NCBI RefSeq assembly: GCF_040111675.1
Contig: NZ_CP157794.1
Coordinates: 1,695,501-1,759,500 of the forward strand
DNA length: 64,000 nt
Direction of reading: 5' to 3'
From: Salinarimonas sp.
Lineage (GTDB): Bacteria; Pseudomonadota; Alphaproteobacteria; Rhizobiales; Beijerinckiaceae
The translations under genes were made by a program, and so were the position numbers. Below the pieces are notes generated by a model. It was not told the origin of the DNA, made no database searches, and worked only from the letters and a program-made list of their open reading frames with translations. Positions 8,619-23,977 of the stretch are shown here, piece by piece. Position 1 is the stretch's first letter; the number at the start of each line of letters is the position of its first letter.

Positions 8619-8704
8619 CCGCCCTCCTCGTCCGCCGCGCGCCCGCGGCCATCCTTGGAGTTCGGCATATAGGGCGAGGACGCGCGCCGAACACGGCCGC
8701 CCGG

Positions 8705-8757
8705 CATCTCCCCGCAGGGGAGCTGGGCCGCGACGCGGCCCGGTGGGGAGGCCGCCC
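8705..8757. repeat. REP-like palindromic element
   Basis: The palindrome CTCCCCGCAGGGGAG is followed by the second hairpin GGGCCGCGACGCGGCCC and a GGTGGGGAGG tail. It is the same family as the elements at 1902-2021 and 15689-15734. It ends at the stop codon of the PII-like gene and may terminate it. Confidence 0.72.
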
Positions 8758-9126
8758 TCAGAAATGCTCCCGCCGGATCACCGAGACGTCCGAGATCGTC
8801 ACGACGCCGATCTGGCGGGAGAGCAGCTTGTAGACCGGCTCCAGCACGTCGGGCACGCGGCTCTCGTCGAGGACGCAGATGACGAGCACCATCTGCCCCG
8901 CGTCGGAGACGAGGCCGGCGCGGCGCCAGGAGCCCTCGCGCCCGCGGCCCGCGAGCGCCGGGACGACCGTGTAGCCCGTCACCGCCAGGCGATCGAGCAG
9001 GTCGAGCAGCCGGTTCATGATCGGGGCCTCGACGATGATGTCGAGGCGCTTCTTGGCGTAGGTCTCGAGGCGCGGGGTCTTCGCGTCGTCCGGCTTCCGG
9101 TCGTCCGGCTTCTGGTCGTCTGTCAT
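8758..9126 (-). CDS. PII-like (SbtB-type) regulatory protein
   Basis: A 122-residue protein. The start overlaps the stop of the SbtA-like permease gene as ATGA, which fixes the reading frame. The N-terminal 25 residues are charged and repetitive (KPDDRKPDD). The rest matches a small ferredoxin-like PII fold: KRLDIIVEAPIMNRLLDLL at the first strand and helix, a GYTVVPALAGRGREGSW T-loop region, and a VLVICVLDES strand. SbtB proteins bind adenine nucleotides and bind or gate the bicarbonate transporter SbtA. Pairing with the permease is strong support. The ligand here is not known. Confidence 0.8.
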   Translation of the reverse strand: MTDDQKPDDRKPDDAKTPRLETYAKKRLDIIVEAPIMNRLLDLLDRLAVTGYTVVPALAGRGREGSWRRAGLVSDAGQMVLVICVLDESRVPDVLEPVYKLLSRQIGVVTISDVSVIRREHF

Positions 9127-10118
9127 GGCAGCGCCTCCGCGAGCGCGATGTAGAGCGGGATGCCGAGCGTCAGGTTGAACGGAAACGTCACCCCGAGCGA
9201 GAGGGTGAGATAGATCGCCGGGCGCGCCTCGGGGAGCGCGAGACGCATGGCCGCGGGCACCGCGATGTAGGAGGCGGACGCCGCGAGCGTGATCAGCAGC
9301 GCCGTGCCGCCGGCGGAGAGGCCGAGCGGCAGCGAGACGAGCGCGGCGAGGGAGGCCCCGACCAGCGGCATGTAGAGCCCGAAGGCGAGCACCGGCCCGC
9401 GCAGCTCGCGCCAGCCGGAGCGCAGGCCGCGCCCGGCGACGAGGCCCATGTCGAGCAGGAACAGGCAGAGCACGCCCTGGAAGGGCGCGACCAGGAAGGG
9501 CGAGACGATCTCGAGCCCGCGATCCCCGGTGATCCAGCCGATCACGAACGCGCCGGCGAGCAGCACGATGGAGCCGTTGAGCAGGATCTCGCGCATCAGC
9601 GCGCCCGGCGGCTCGTCGCTCTCGGGATCGCGCCCCGCGGCCTTGCGCGCGCCCTGCGCGAGCCACAAGGCGGTGAGGATCGCCGGCGCCTCCATCACGG
9701 CCGCCACCGCCACGAGATAGCCCTCGGCGACGAGGCCGGAGAGCCGCACCGATTCCGAGGCGGCGACGAAGGTGACGATGGAGATCGAGCCGTAATGCGC
9801 GGCGACCGCGGCGGCGTCGATCTTCGGCAGCCGGGTGGTGCGGCTGAGGATCTGGAAGGCGATCCAGGGGATCGAGAAGCTCAAGAGGGCGCCGGCGATC
9901 ACCGCCCCGATCAGGCGGGCGTCGACGCCGTGGCCCGCGACGCTCGCCCCGCCCTTGAAGCCGATCGCCATCATCAGATAGAGGGCCAGCGCCTTCGCCA
10001 CCGCTTCCGGCACCGCGAGGTCGGAGCGCGCCAGCGCGGCCGCGAGACCGAGCGCGAAGAACAGGACGATGGGCGAGGTGAGATTGGCGACGATGAGCGA
10101 GAGCACGCGGGAATCCAC
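9123..10118 (-). CDS. SbtA-like sodium-dependent bicarbonate permease
   Basis: A 331-residue, very hydrophobic protein with about ten membrane segments, starting at GTG (VDSRVLSLI). It has the SbtA-family openings NLTSPIVLFFALG and MMAIGFKGG, an inverted two-half layout, and a second-half GTALLITLAASASYIAVPAA segment. Cyanobacterial SbtA carries Na+ and bicarbonate into the cell. In a non-photosynthetic proteobacterium the same pair may supply bicarbonate for carboxylases. The substrate is inferred from family membership only. It is translationally coupled to the PII-like gene. Confidence 0.83.
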   Translation of the reverse strand: MDSRVLSLIVANLTSPIVLFFALGLAAALARSDLAVPEAVAKALALYLMMAIGFKGGASVAGHGVDARLIGAVIAGALLSFSIPWIAFQILSRTTRLPKIDAAAVAAHYGSISIVTFVAASESVRLSGLVAEGYLVAVAAVMEAPAILTALWLAQGARKAAGRDPESDEPPGALMREILLNGSIVLLAGAFVIGWITGDRGLEIVSPFLVAPFQGVLCLFLLDMGLVAGRGLRSGWRELRGPVLAFGLYMPLVGASLAALVSLPLGLSAGGTALLITLAASASYIAVPAAMRLALPEARPAIYLTLSLGVTFPFNLTLGIPLYIALAEALP

Positions 10119-10222
10119 CTCGGTCTGGCGGCGGGCGGCTCCTCCTTAGCGGCGCGCGGGCGCGCGGGCAAATCCCATGGCTCGGGTGGTCAATCGGCGA
10201 CGCGGCTCATGGCGCCGAAAGA

Positions 10223-12769
10223 TCACTGCGCCAGGAGCCGCACCAGCTGCCCGCGCCCGCGCGGGGCCGCCCCGAGCCCGCCGGCGGCGCCGGCGGCGAG
10301 CGCTGCGAGCGTGCCCAGCGCCAGCGGCAGGAGGAGCGCGCCGACGCCCGGCGCCCAGTCGACGCGCAAAGCGTCGAGCACGATCCAGCCGGCGATGGAC
10401 AGTCCCGCGCCGCCGCCCACGACGGCGGCGATCAGCCCGACGCAGGCCGCCTCGCCCAGGCGCGCGAGCGCGATCTCGCCGCGGCTCGCGCCGATGAGCG
10501 TGAAGGCGACGGCCTGGCGGCGGCGCGAATCGACCTCGGCGGCCACGATGGCGGCGAGGGTGAGCGCCCCCGCGACGAGAAGCACCCCCGCGACCGCCAG
10601 CGAGGCGAGGGTGGCGCCCTCCACGATGCGGGCGAGCTCCTCGACGATCCGGCGCACGTCGATGGCGGTGATCCCCGGCGCGTCGCGGGCGAGGTCGGAG
10701 ACCAGCCCGTCGACCGCGGCGTCCGTCTCGCCCTCGAGCGAGACGATCCAGGAATGCGGCGCGTTCCGGAACGGCTCCGGCGAGGCGACGAGCAGGAATT
10801 CGGGCCGGAAGGTGCGGTGGTATTCCTTGCGGATGTTGGCCACGTCCGACGTGAAGGAGCGGCCGAGCACGCTGTAGGTGACGCGGTCCCCGGGCACGAG
10901 GTCGAAAGCCTGCTGCACGTCCTCCTCGGGGGAGAGGAGGGGCGGGCCCTCGTAGTCGGCCGGCCACCACGCCCCCGCGAGCAGCTCCGCGCCCGTCGGC
11001 TCCGCCGCCCAGGCGAAGGAGCGGTCGCCCTCGATCACCCAGGCCTTGTCGGCCCGCACCAGCGCCTCCTCGGCGGGCACGCCGTTCACGGCGGTGATGG
11101 TGGCGCGCATGAAGGGCGAGGCCTGCACGCCGCCGAGCGCCGGATCGGAACCGATGCGCCCGCGTACGGCCTCGATCTGGCCGGGCTGCACGTCGAGGAG
11201 GACGAGATCGGGGATGCGCTCGGGCAGCTCCCCGCGCAAAGCCGTGGCGAGCGAGGCCTGCGTCGCGATCACGGCGGTGATGCCGGCGATGCCGATGCCG
11301 AGCGCCACCGCGCGGGTCGCCGCCGCGCCGGGCTCGGCGAGGGCGCCGAGCGCGATGCGCGCGACGAAGCTCCGCGGCCTCAGGCGGCGCGCCAGACGCG
11401 CGAGGCCGAAGCCGGCCGCGCCGATCGTCGCCGCCGCGAACGCGAGGCCGATCGCGGCGCCGGCCGCGAGCTCGGCGCGTGGCGTCGCCAGGATGGCGAG
11501 GAGGAGGGCGAGGGCGAGCGCGACGAGCCCGATCAGGGCGTCCCGCCGGGCCGGCACGGGCGGCGCGTCGGCGCTGCGCATGGCCGCGCCCGGCGGCGTG
11601 CGGGCCGCGGCGGCGAGGCTCGGCGCGCAGGCGCCGACGAGGCCGATGGCGAGGGTGAGCGTCGCGAGCGCGGCGGCGGGGAGGAGGTCGCGCCCGCGCC
11701 AGCCGAGATGCAGCCGCTCGGCGAGCAGATCCATCAGCGTCGCCGCGACGCCCGCGCCCAGCGCGAGGCCGAGCGCGATGCCGATCGCGGCGGCGAGGGC
11801 GACGATCGCCGCATGCAGCGCGAGCACGAGCGCCGGCTCGGCCCCGGAGAGACGATAGAGCGCGATGGTGCGCGTGCGCCGGCCGATCCAGGCCCGCGCG
11901 CCGGCGAAGGCGCCGGCGAGGCCGATGGCGAGGGAGACGAAGGCGGCGAGACCGAGGAAGGTCGCGAGCCGCGCCGCGACCTCGCGGATGCGATCGCCGG
12001 CGTCGGCGGGCGTCTCGAGCTCCCAGCCGCGCTCGGGAGCGAGGGCGCGGACCCGCTCCGCCAGCGCCTCCGGTGAGACGCCGTCGGGCGCGACGAGGCG
12101 GTAGCGCCAGTCGACCAGCGTCTGCGCGCCGATGAGCCCGGCCTCGCGGGCGGGCTCCATCCCGACGAGCACCCGCGGCCCGACCAGGAACCGCCCGGCC
12201 GAGAGCCGGTCCGGCTCGCGCACGAGCACGCCGCGCACGGCGAAGTCCGCGCCGCCCAGCATGATCGTGTCGCCCGGCGAAACGCCGAGCCGGGCGAGCG
12301 CCGCGGGCTCCAGCACCGCGCCGGGCGTGCCGTCGCGCGATGCGAGCGCGTCGTGGAGGGACGCCGCGCCCGCGATCGCGACCGATCCGGCGAGCGGGTA
12401 GACGTCGTCGACGGCCTTCACCTCGACGGGCGCGCGGACCGCGTCGGCCTGCGCGGTCGTGCGCAGCTCGGCCACGCCGGACATCGGGCCCAGAGCCGCG
12501 AGCCGGGCGACGAGCGCCGCGTCGAGCGGCGCGTTGACGACGCTCACGGCGACATCGCCGCCGAGCAGGATCGCGCCGTTCGCCTCGAGCGCCCGGGTGA
12601 GGGCCGAGGCCGTCATCCACACGGCGCCCAGCACGAAGGCGGCGAGCGCGATGCAGGCGACGAACAGCCTCAGGCCGGCGATGCCCGCGCGCAGCTCCGC
12701 CCGCAGCAGCCGGGGCAGCGGCGCGAGAGGCGATCCGGCCGGGACGGACGCGCTCATGCCGGCTCTCAT
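10223..12769 (-). CDS. FtsX/MacB-type ABC transporter permease
   Basis: An 848-residue inner-membrane protein. The start at 12769 is chosen because its ATG overlaps the ATPase stop (ATGA); another ATG lies four codons downstream. One membrane segment near residue 30 is followed by a large periplasmic MacB-like domain, then three-helix FtsX domains around 270-390 and near the C-terminus (about 720-840). A further hydrophobic pair lies in the middle. This is the YbbP type of layout, with two FtsX halves in one chain. Such permeases work with a small ATPase in lipid, lipoprotein or peptide export. The cargo is unknown. Confidence 0.85.
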   Translation of the reverse strand: MRAGMSASVPAGSPLAPLPRLLRAELRAGIAGLRLFVACIALAAFVLGAVWMTASALTRALEANGAILLGGDVAVSVVNAPLDAALVARLAALGPMSGVAELRTTAQADAVRAPVEVKAVDDVYPLAGSVAIAGAASLHDALASRDGTPGAVLEPAALARLGVSPGDTIMLGGADFAVRGVLVREPDRLSAGRFLVGPRVLVGMEPAREAGLIGAQTLVDWRYRLVAPDGVSPEALAERVRALAPERGWELETPADAGDRIREVAARLATFLGLAAFVSLAIGLAGAFAGARAWIGRRTRTIALYRLSGAEPALVLALHAAIVALAAAIGIALGLALGAGVAATLMDLLAERLHLGWRGRDLLPAAALATLTLAIGLVGACAPSLAAAARTPPGAAMRSADAPPVPARRDALIGLVALALALLLAILATPRAELAAGAAIGLAFAAATIGAAGFGLARLARRLRPRSFVARIALGALAEPGAAATRAVALGIGIAGITAVIATQASLATALRGELPERIPDLVLLDVQPGQIEAVRGRIGSDPALGGVQASPFMRATITAVNGVPAEEALVRADKAWVIEGDRSFAWAAEPTGAELLAGAWWPADYEGPPLLSPEEDVQQAFDLVPGDRVTYSVLGRSFTSDVANIRKEYHRTFRPEFLLVASPEPFRNAPHSWIVSLEGETDAAVDGLVSDLARDAPGITAIDVRRIVEELARIVEGATLASLAVAGVLLVAGALTLAAIVAAEVDSRRRQAVAFTLIGASRGEIALARLGEAACVGLIAAVVGGGAGLSIAGWIVLDALRVDWAPGVGALLLPLALGTLAALAAGAAGGLGAAPRGRGQLVRLLAQ

Positions 12770-13461
12770 GCCGGCTCTCGGGCGGGCGCCACGGCCCGGC
12801 CGTCCTCGATCGCGATCACCCGGTCGCAGCGGCGCGCGAGCGCCTCGTCGTGGGTGACGAGGACGAGCCCCGCGCCGCTCTCGCGGGTGAGGCCGAGCAT
12901 CAGGTCGGCGACGGCGGTCCCCGTGCGCCGGTCGAGATTGCCGGTGGGCTCGTCGGCGAGGACGAGGCGCGGAGACGCCACGAAGGCGCGGGCCACCGCG
13001 ACGCGCTGCTGCTCGCCGCCGGAGAGGGCGGAGGGCCGGTGCGTCAGGCGGTGCCCGAGGCCGACGCGTTCCAGCATGGCGGCGGCCGCCGCCTCGGCGT
13101 CTGGCGCGCCGGCGAGGACGAGGGGGAGCGCCGCGTTCTCGAGCGCCGTCATGGCGGGGACGAGGTGGTAGGACTGGAAGACGATGCCGATGGCGCGCCG
13201 GCGCAGCTGCGTGCGGGCGCGCTCGTCCGCCTCCTCCAGCGCGTGGCCGAGCACCCGGGCGCGCCCGCCGGTGGGCCGCTCGAGCCCGCCCATCACCGCG
13301 ATCAGCGAGGACTTGCCGGAGCCCGACGGGCCCATCACCGCGAGCGCCTCGCCGGGGGAGAGAGTGAGGTCGAGCCCGCGCAGGACGGCGACCTCGCCCT
13401 CCGGCGAGGGGTAGGAGAGCGTCAGGTCGGAGAGGGCGACGAGGGGATCGGCATGCGGCAT
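12766..13461 (-). CDS. ABC transporter ATP-binding protein (YbbA/LolD type)
   Basis: A 231-residue ATPase starting at [10 protein letters not shown]. The open frame continues far upstream but the family begins here. It has Walker [10 protein letters not shown], the Q-loop [15 protein letters not shown], signature [14 protein letters not shown], Walker [13 protein letters not shown] and the H-loop VTHDE. The YHL-VP-x-T-A-x-E-N stretch is typical of the MacB/LolD/YbbA branch that drives mechanical FtsX permeases. It is the first gene of a two-gene unit with the permease. It is divergent from the PRC-barrel gene at 13592. Confidence 0.92.
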   Translation of the reverse strand: MPHADPLVALSDLTLSYPSPEGEVAVLRGLDLTLSPGEALAVMGPSGSGKSSLIAVMGGLERPTGGRARVLGHALEEADERARTQLRRRAIGIVFQSYHLVPAMTALENAALPLVLAGAPDAEAAAAAMLERVGLGHRLTHRPSALSGGEQQRVAVARAFVASPRLVLADEPTGNLDRRTGTAVADLMLGLTRESGAGLVLVTHDEALARRCDRVIAIEDGRAVAPAREPA

Positions 13462-13591
13462 CGAGTTTTCCTTCGCCGCGAAAGCTAGCGCATCCGCGGG
13501 GGAAGGCGAGGGCGCGCCGGAACCGTGCGAAGGAACCGCGGGCGCGCCGACGCGTCGTCGAGGCGACCCCGCCCTGCGAAGGAGCCTGCCC

Positions 13592-14026
13592 ATGACCCCG
13601 CGCGCCGTCCTCTCCACCGCCCTCGCGCTCGCCTTCGTGGGCCCGCCCGCCCTCGCGCAGCAGCAATCCGGCGCGGCGGCGACCCCCACGCCGATGCCCC
13701 GCCCCGACGGCATGGCGGAGGCCGCGACGGCCCTGCGCGACGCGGCCGAGAACGCGCTCCTCGTGCGCGACCTCCTCGGCAAGGAGGTGGCGGATCCGAG
13801 CGGCGGGAGCGTCGGCACCATCGCGAATCTCGCGGTGATCCCCGGCGGGCGCATCGTCGCCGCGATCCTCGAGACGCCGGACGGGACCCGCGTGCCCGTG
13901 CCCTTCGCGGCGGTGAAGGTCGCGGCGAAGGCCTCGACCGTGTCGCTGACGAAGCCGCTCTCGGAGCTGCAGGCCGGAGACGCCTACGGCGCGCTGGAGG
14001 ACGCGGCGGCGCAGCTGGGGCTGTGA
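13592..14026 (+). CDS. Exported PRC-barrel domain protein
   Basis: A 144-residue protein with a signal peptide (1-22, PPALA-QQ), a Pro/Thr-rich linker, then a PRC-barrel. The barrel begins [33 protein letters not shown] and ends in [15 protein letters not shown]-barrels are small beta-barrels found in ribosome maturation factor RimM and in many periplasmic alphaproteobacterial proteins of unknown task. It has a GAAGGAG ribosome site 10 bases before the ATG. It stands alone before tuf, and no partner can be inferred. Confidence 0.82.
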   Translation: MTPRAVLSTALALAFVGPPALAQQQSGAAATPTPMPRPDGMAEAATALRDAAENALLVRDLLGKEVADPSGGSVGTIANLAVIPGGRIVAAILETPDGTRVPVPFAAVKVAAKASTVSLTKPLSELQAGDAYGALEDAAAQLGL

Positions 14027-14042
14027 GGGCGCACGTCCCCTC

Positions 14043-14071
14043 TTGAAACCCCACGAAAACCCCGCTAAGCG
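14043..14071 (+). promoter_or_regulatory. Putative tuf promoter
   Basis: TTGAAA at 14043-14048 and TAAGCG at 14066-14071 are separated by 17 bases. It lies about 135 bases before the tuf start. The -10 box is weak. Confidence 0.45.
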
Positions 14072-14206
14072 GGCGCCCAAACCGCCCGTAGCCGGCGCGC
14101 GTCCGCGCGCATACCGGGCACGGACCACGCCCGAGGCCGCGCGGCGCGCGTGCGCAGGGCACAAGCGAGCGCGCCCAACCGAGCGCACGACGTCAGGAAG
14201 CGAGCG

Positions 14207-15397
<1,191 letters not shown>

Positions 15398-15452
15398 GGG
15401 ATCTCGCGCCCCCCGAAAAAACGCGGGGCGGGCTTCACAAGCCGATTGTCTT

Positions 15453-15485
15453 CCGGGAGGCGATGCGCTAACCATCGCCTCCCGG
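15453..15485 (+). terminator. Hairpin after tuf
   Basis: A perfect 13-base stem, CCGGGAGGCGATG (15453-15465) with CATCGCCTCCCGG (15473-15485), and a 7-base loop. No T-run follows, so it may be a terminator or processing site rather than a classical rho-independent terminator. Confidence 0.55.
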
Positions 15486-15524
15486 CCCCGGAAGACCCAG
15501 AACACGGCGCTTCCGGACCGCCGT

Positions 15525-15601
15525 AGGAGTGTAGCTCAACTGGTCAGAGCACCGGTCTCCAAAACCGGGGGTTGGGGGTTCGAGTCCCTCCACTCCTGCC
15601 A
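15525..15601 (+). tRNA. trnW: tRNA-Trp (CCA anticodon)
   Basis: A full cloverleaf. The acceptor stem AGGAGTG pairs with CACTCCT. The anticodon stem CCGGT/ACCGG holds the loop CTCCAAA with anticodon CCA at 15559-15561. The T-arm contains GGTTCGAGTCC, and the discriminator G and an encoded CCA end follow at 15598-15601. It lies between tuf and secE, as in many proteobacteria. Confidence 0.97.
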
Positions 15602-15688
15602 ACCGGCAGGGAATCGACGGCAGGATCAGGCGCGGGCTCGGGGACGAGCGCCGCGCTTTTCGTTTCCCGCTCACGCCGCCGCCGCCAT

Positions 15689-15734
15689 CTTCCCGCAGGG
15701 GAGGCGGGCCGCGTGAGCGGCCCGGAGGGGCGGT
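15689..15734. repeat. REP-like palindromic element
   Basis: TTCCCGCAGGGGAGG is followed by the hairpin GGGCCGCGTGAGCGGCCC and GGAGGGGCGG. It is the third copy of the family seen at 1902-2021 and 8705-8757. It lies in the gap between tRNA-Trp and secE, just before the secE promoter. Confidence 0.7.
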
Positions 15735-15758
15735 CGTTTCGCGAGGGGCAAACGTCCC

Positions 15759-15787
15759 TTGATTAATCGCGGCGGCGTCTCTATTAC
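15759..15787 (+). promoter_or_regulatory. Putative promoter of secE-nusG
   Basis: TTGATT at 15759-15764 and TATTAC at 15782-15787 with a 17-base gap. This AT-rich pair stands out in the GC-rich intergenic region, about 135 bases before secE. Confidence 0.62.
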
Positions 15788-15921
15788 ACGGTCTCCGGTT
15801 CGGCCGGCGCGCCCCCCGCGGCGCTCCCGGACCGCCGTAGCCGACAGGTTTCTCCAGCCCTCCCGCCGATCTTCGCGATGCGCGACGGCCGGCGGCGGGG
15901 CGATTTGGCGTGAAGCGAAAG

Positions 15922-16125
15922 ATGGCCAAGGGCAAGACCACACCGTTCGAGTTCCTCCAGCAGGTGCGCCAGGAAGGGTCCAAGGTGACCTGGCCGACGC
16001 GCAAGGAGACGATGGTGACGACCGGCATGGTCTTCGTCATGGTGCTTCTCGCGGCGCTCTTCTTCCTCGTCGTCGACCAGATCCTGCGCTTCGGCGTCGG
16101 CCTGGTCCTCGGTCTCGGCGGCTGA
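15922..16125 (+). CDS. secE: Preprotein translocase subunit SecE
   Basis: A 67-residue inner-membrane protein. ATG at 15922 (MAKGKTTPFEF) is preferred over an in-frame GTG four codons upstream on family length. The cytoplasmic segment PFEFLQQVRQEGSKVTWPTRKET has the conserved K-V-T-W-P motif. One membrane helix follows (about 33-55) before LGLGG at the end. It is the single-helix form usual in alphaproteobacteria. SecE clamps SecY in the protein-export channel. It is followed 14 bases later by nusG. Confidence 0.95.
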   Translation: MAKGKTTPFEFLQQVRQEGSKVTWPTRKETMVTTGMVFVMVLLAALFFLVVDQILRFGVGLVLGLGG

Positions 16126-16139
16126 GGGGAGGGGAGAGC

Positions 16140-16673
16140 ATGGCCAAGCGCTGGTACATCGTCCACGCCTACTCGAACTTCGAGAACAAGGTCGCGCAGT
16201 CGCTCAAGGACCAGGCCGAGCAGCGCAATCTCTCGGAGATGTTCGAGGAGATCCTCGTCCCGACCGAGAAGGTCGTCGAGGTGCGCCGCGGCCGCAAGGT
16301 CGACGCCGAGCGCAAGTTCTTCCCGGGCTACGTGCTCGTGAAGTGCGAGATGACGGACGAGGTCTATCACCTCATCAAGAACACCCCCAAGGTCACGGGC
16401 TTCCTCGGCGCCGACAAGGCGAAGCCGATGCCGATCCCGGACCACGAGGCGGAGCGGATCAAGGGCCAGGTGGCGGAGGGCGTCGAGCGCCCCAAGCCCT
16501 CGGTCTCCTTCGAGGTCGGCGAGACGGTGCGCGTTTCCGACGGCCCCTTCGCCTCCTTCAACGGCGTCGTCGAGGAAGTCGACGAGGGCCGCTCGCGGGT
16601 GAAGGTCGCCGTGTCGATCTTCGGCCGCGCCACCCCGGTGGAGCTGGAATACGGCCAGGTCGAGAAGGTCTGA
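16140..16673 (+). CDS. nusG: Transcription termination/antitermination factor NusG
   Basis: A 177-residue protein beginning MAKRWYIVHAYSNFENKVA, the NGN domain that binds RNA polymerase, with the RKFFPGYVLVK stretch typical of that domain. A linker leads to the C-terminal KOW domain (about 125-177: VGETVRVSDGPFASFNGVVEEV), which binds Rho or ribosomal protein S10. A GGAGAG ribosome site sits 5 bases before the ATG. Length and layout are normal. It forms a two-gene unit with secE. Confidence 0.97.
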   Translation: MAKRWYIVHAYSNFENKVAQSLKDQAEQRNLSEMFEEILVPTEKVVEVRRGRKVDAERKFFPGYVLVKCEMTDEVYHLIKNTPKVTGFLGADKAKPMPIPDHEAERIKGQVAEGVERPKPSVSFEVGETVRVSDGPFASFNGVVEEVDEGRSRVKVAVSIFGRATPVELEYGQVEKV

Positions 16674-16704
16674 GGACCGCTCGACCCGGACGCATCGCGC
16701 CGGC

Positions 16705-16739
16705 GCCTCCCGCGCCGGCGTGAACGACGCGCGGGAGGC
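16705..16739 (+). promoter_or_regulatory. Hairpin between nusG and rplK
   Basis: A perfect 11-base stem, GCCTCCCGCGC (16705-16715) with GCGCGGGAGGC (16729-16739), and a 13-base loop. It lies about 100 bases before rplK. It may be a terminator or part of a regulatory leader for the L11-L1 pair. Confidence 0.5.
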
Positions 16740-16837
16740 CTGCCCGGACGCCATCCGGGCCTCGACCGGCCGCACCGCGCCCTGCAACCCTCCGCCCCCG
16801 GCCGGCAGCCGGCGGCGGACGCTACGGACGCAGTCTC

Positions 16838-17269
16838 ATGGCGAAGAAGATCACGGGCTACATCAAGCTCCAGGTCCCGGCCGGGGCGGCCAACCCCTCC
16901 CCGCCGATCGGCCCGGCGCTCGGCCAGCGCGGCCTCAACATCATGGAATTCTGCAAGGCCTTCAACGCGAAGACCGGGCAGATGGAGAAGGGCACCCCGA
17001 TCCCGGTGATCATCACCGCGTATCAGGATCGCTCCTTCACCTTCGAGATGAAGCAGCCGCCGGTCACCTACTGGCTGAAGAAGGCCTCCGGCGTGCAGAA
17101 GGGCGCGACGGCTCCCGGCAAGGGCGGCCCGGTGGGCAAGGTCACCGCCGAGCAGATTCGCGAGATCGCCGAGAAGAAGATGGTCGATCTCAACTGCGAT
17201 TCGATCGAGGCGGCCGCCGCCATGATCGAGGGCTCGGCCCGTTCGATGGGCCTCGAGGTCGTGGGCTGA
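16838..17269 (+). CDS. rplK: 50S ribosomal protein L11
   Basis: A 143-residue protein of the GTPase-associated centre of the large subunit, where it binds 23S rRNA with L10 and L7/L12. It begins [35 protein letters not shown], with the conserved Pro-rich N-terminal loop. The C-terminal rRNA-binding domain includes [18 protein letters not shown]. The length is normal. It is followed by rplA after 10 bases, with a GAGGAGG ribosome site between. Confidence 0.98.
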   Translation: MAKKITGYIKLQVPAGAANPSPPIGPALGQRGLNIMEFCKAFNAKTGQMEKGTPIPVIITAYQDRSFTFEMKQPPVTYWLKKASGVQKGATAPGKGGPVGKVTAEQIREIAEKKMVDLNCDSIEAAAAMIEGSARSMGLEVVG

Positions 17270-17279
17270 GGAGGACGAG

Positions 17280-17975
<696 letters not shown>

Positions 17976-18000
17976 CCCGCGCGCCAGCGCGACGCGCAGG

Positions 18001-18025
18001 ACGGCCGGGCCTCGCGCCCGGCCGT
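18001..18025 (+). terminator. Hairpin after rplA
   Basis: A perfect 10-base stem, ACGGCCGGGC with GCCCGGCCGT, and a 5-base loop, 26 bases after the rplA stop. There is no long T-run. It probably ends or attenuates the rplKA message. Confidence 0.6.
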
Positions 18026-18075
18026 TCGCACGTCCGGGGCGGCGGCCGCAGGAGCCCCGCTCCGGAAAAACCCGC

Positions 18076-18104
18076 TTGACTTTCGCCGAGATTCCCCCTT
18101 GGCA
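18076..18104 (+). promoter_or_regulatory. Putative promoter of the rplJL-rpoBC message
   Basis: CTTGACT with TTGACT at 18076-18081, 17 bases, then TTGGCA at 18099-18104. The -35 box is strong and the -10 box weak. It lies about 450 bases before rplJ, at the head of the long leader. Confidence 0.45.
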
Positions 18105-18553
18105 TCCGGGGCGCGACGCGTTAAGGAAGCGGTCCGCGTAATTCATCGACCGAGTGGGTCCGCGTCCAGCGGAGCCTCGGTCGCGCGTTTTTCGGCCGGA
18201 ACACCGGCCGGAAAGACGGCTGCCGGACCCGAGCGAGGCCCCTTGCGGGATTCTCGAGCGGGGTCGTGCGGCCTGTCCTGTCCGAGACTGCAGGCGCCCG
18301 CGAGGGCTTAATTCCCGGCGTCGTCCGAGGGCCAGCATAGACGGGGACGACCGGTATTTCCACGGCGCCGGCCGAAAGGCGGGCGCCGCGGCGAAGAAGG
18401 TTCGAACCATCGCTTTCCCGAGGGCGCGATCCGCGTCGGAGGGGGACAGGGCTTAGCCAGAGCGCCGTCCATCGGCCCGGCGAGCCGGATTGATGGGCGG
18501 TTGTGTGCAACCGGCCGGGCCCTCGCGGGCTCCGGCCAACCGGAGAGAGCCCA
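18105..18553 (+). promoter_or_regulatory. Long untranslated L10 (rplJ) leader region
   Basis: The 578 bases between rplA and rplJ contain no supportable gene. The part after the promoter is rich in short inverted repeats and GC-rich arms. In many bacteria the L10-L7/L12 complex binds such a leader to shut down its own synthesis. Here that role is inferred from position and size only; the exact L10 fold was not traced. Confidence 0.5.
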
Positions 18554-19072
18554 GTGGACAGAGCAGCCAAGCGCGAGCTCGCTTCGACGCTCAACGACGT
18601 GTTCACCAGCACGTCCGTGGTCGTCGTGGCCCACTATTCGGGCCTTTCGGTCGCCGACATGCAGAAGCTGCGCGCGCAGATGAAGCAGGCCGGCGCCACC
18701 GTGAAGGTCGCGAAGAACCGCATCGCCAAGATCGCTCTCGAAGGCACGGAAGTCGCGTCGATCTCGGAGCTGCTGCAGGGCCCGACCCTGCTCGCCTATT
18801 CCGAAGATCCCGTCGCGGCCCCGAAAGCCGCCGTCGACTTCGCCAAGACCAACGACAAGCTGGTCATCCTCGGCGGAGCGATGGGGGCCACCGCCCTGAA
18901 CCCGGACGGCGTCAAGGCTCTCGCCACGATGCCGTCGCTCGACGAGCTGCGCGGTACGCTGATCGGCCTGATCCAGGCCCCGGCGACCAAGATCGCCCAG
19001 CTGTCGACCGCGCCCGCCGCCAAGCTGGCGCGCGTCTTCGGGGCGTATGCCAAGTCCGAGGAAGCGGCTTGA
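18554..19072 (+). CDS. rplJ: 50S ribosomal protein L10
   Basis: A 172-residue protein. The GTG at 18554 ([17 protein letters not shown]) is preferred because a GGAGAGAG ribosome site stands just before it and the length fits the family; an in-frame ATG 17 codons upstream would add a tail absent from the family. The N-terminal rRNA-binding domain includes [13 protein letters not shown] and [12 protein letters not shown]. The C-terminal helix, which carries L7/L12 dimers, ends [12 protein letters not shown]10 is the base of the ribosomal stalk. It is followed 52 bases later by rplL. Confidence 0.97.
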   Translation: MDRAAKRELASTLNDVFTSTSVVVVAHYSGLSVADMQKLRAQMKQAGATVKVAKNRIAKIALEGTEVASISELLQGPTLLAYSEDPVAAPKAAVDFAKTNDKLVILGGAMGATALNPDGVKALATMPSLDELRGTLIGLIQAPATKIAQLSTAPAAKLARVFGAYAKSEEAA

Positions 19073-19124
19073 CGCCGACCCACCCGACACGAACCGTTCG
19101 AACCTTTTTGAGGAACTGAAGACA

Positions 19125-19502
19125 ATGGCTGATCTCGCCAAGCTCGTCGACGACCTGTCGTCGCTCACCGTTCTCGAGGCCGCCGAGCTCGCCAAGATGC
19201 TCGAGGAGAAGTGGGGCGTCTCCGCCGCGGCCGCGGTCGCGGTCGCCGGCCCCGCCGCCGGCGGCGCTCCCGCCGAGGCCGTCGAGGAGAAGACCGAGTT
19301 CGACGTCGTCCTGGCCGCGGCCGGCGACAAGAAGATCGAGGTCATCAAGGAGGTCCGCGCGATCACCGGCCTCGGCCTGAAGGAGGCCAAGGACATGGTC
19401 GAGGGCGCTCCCAAGACCGTGAAGGAGGCCGCCTCGAAGGAGGAGGCCGAGAAGATCAAGGCCCAGCTCGAGAAGGCCGGCGCCAAGGTCGAGCTCAAGT
19501 GA
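19125..19502 (+). CDS. rplL: 50S ribosomal protein L7/L12
   Basis: A 125-residue stalk protein that recruits GTPase factors. The N-terminal dimerisation helices ([19 protein letters not shown]) lead into an Ala/Gly/Pro hinge around residues 35-55. The C-terminal domain follows: [20 protein letters not shown], then [19 protein letters not shown], and it ends GAKVELK. A GAGGAAC ribosome site precedes the ATG. The length is normal. Confidence 0.98.
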   Translation: MADLAKLVDDLSSLTVLEAAELAKMLEEKWGVSAAAAVAVAGPAAGGAPAEAVEEKTEFDVVLAAAGDKKIEVIKEVRAITGLGLKEAKDMVEGAPKTVKEAASKEEAEKIKAQLEKAGAKVELK

Positions 19503-19508
19503 TCGGGC

Positions 19509-19572
19509 CCGATCGCCGCGTGGCGATCGGCCTTTGACGATCCCGACGGTCCCGGGGAAGCCCGGGGCCGTC
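19509..19572 (+). terminator. Two hairpins between rplL and rpoB (attenuator)
   Basis: The first stem is CCGATCGCC/GGCGATCGG (19509-19517 with 19522-19530), followed by CCTTT. The second is a 12-base stem with one G-T pair (19545-19556 with 19561-19572), followed by GTTT. Such structures commonly cut polymerase reading from the abundant rplJL message into rpoBC. Confidence 0.65.
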
Positions 19573-19809
19573 GTTTCCGTCCGATGAGGGGGCCTTCCGC
19601 GGCCCCGCGGCGGGCGGTTCGGGGTGACCCGCGACGCGTATTGTCGCACCGGGCCGCCCCGGCGTTGCGGAAGGGTCCCCCGCCTTTCCACATGTCCTTT
19701 TTCGCCGCCGGTTCCTGTGGAACCGCCCGACGGCTGACCCGGCGCCCCGGCGCCTCCCCCGCGCCAGAACGGGGCTCCCGGTCAGCCGTGCATGAGGAGC
19801 AAGGTCGAC

Positions 19810-23931
<4,122 letters not shown>

Positions 23932-23977
23932 CGGCCCCGATGTCGAGGCCTTGATCGGGATCGATCGGACCAATGAA

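Noticed and set aside
4353..8672. Plus-strand open frame of about 1400 codons opposite the VWA and M1 genes
   Set aside because: It is Arg/Gly/Ala/Pro-rich with no domain, and the minus strand carries well-supported genes with signal peptides.
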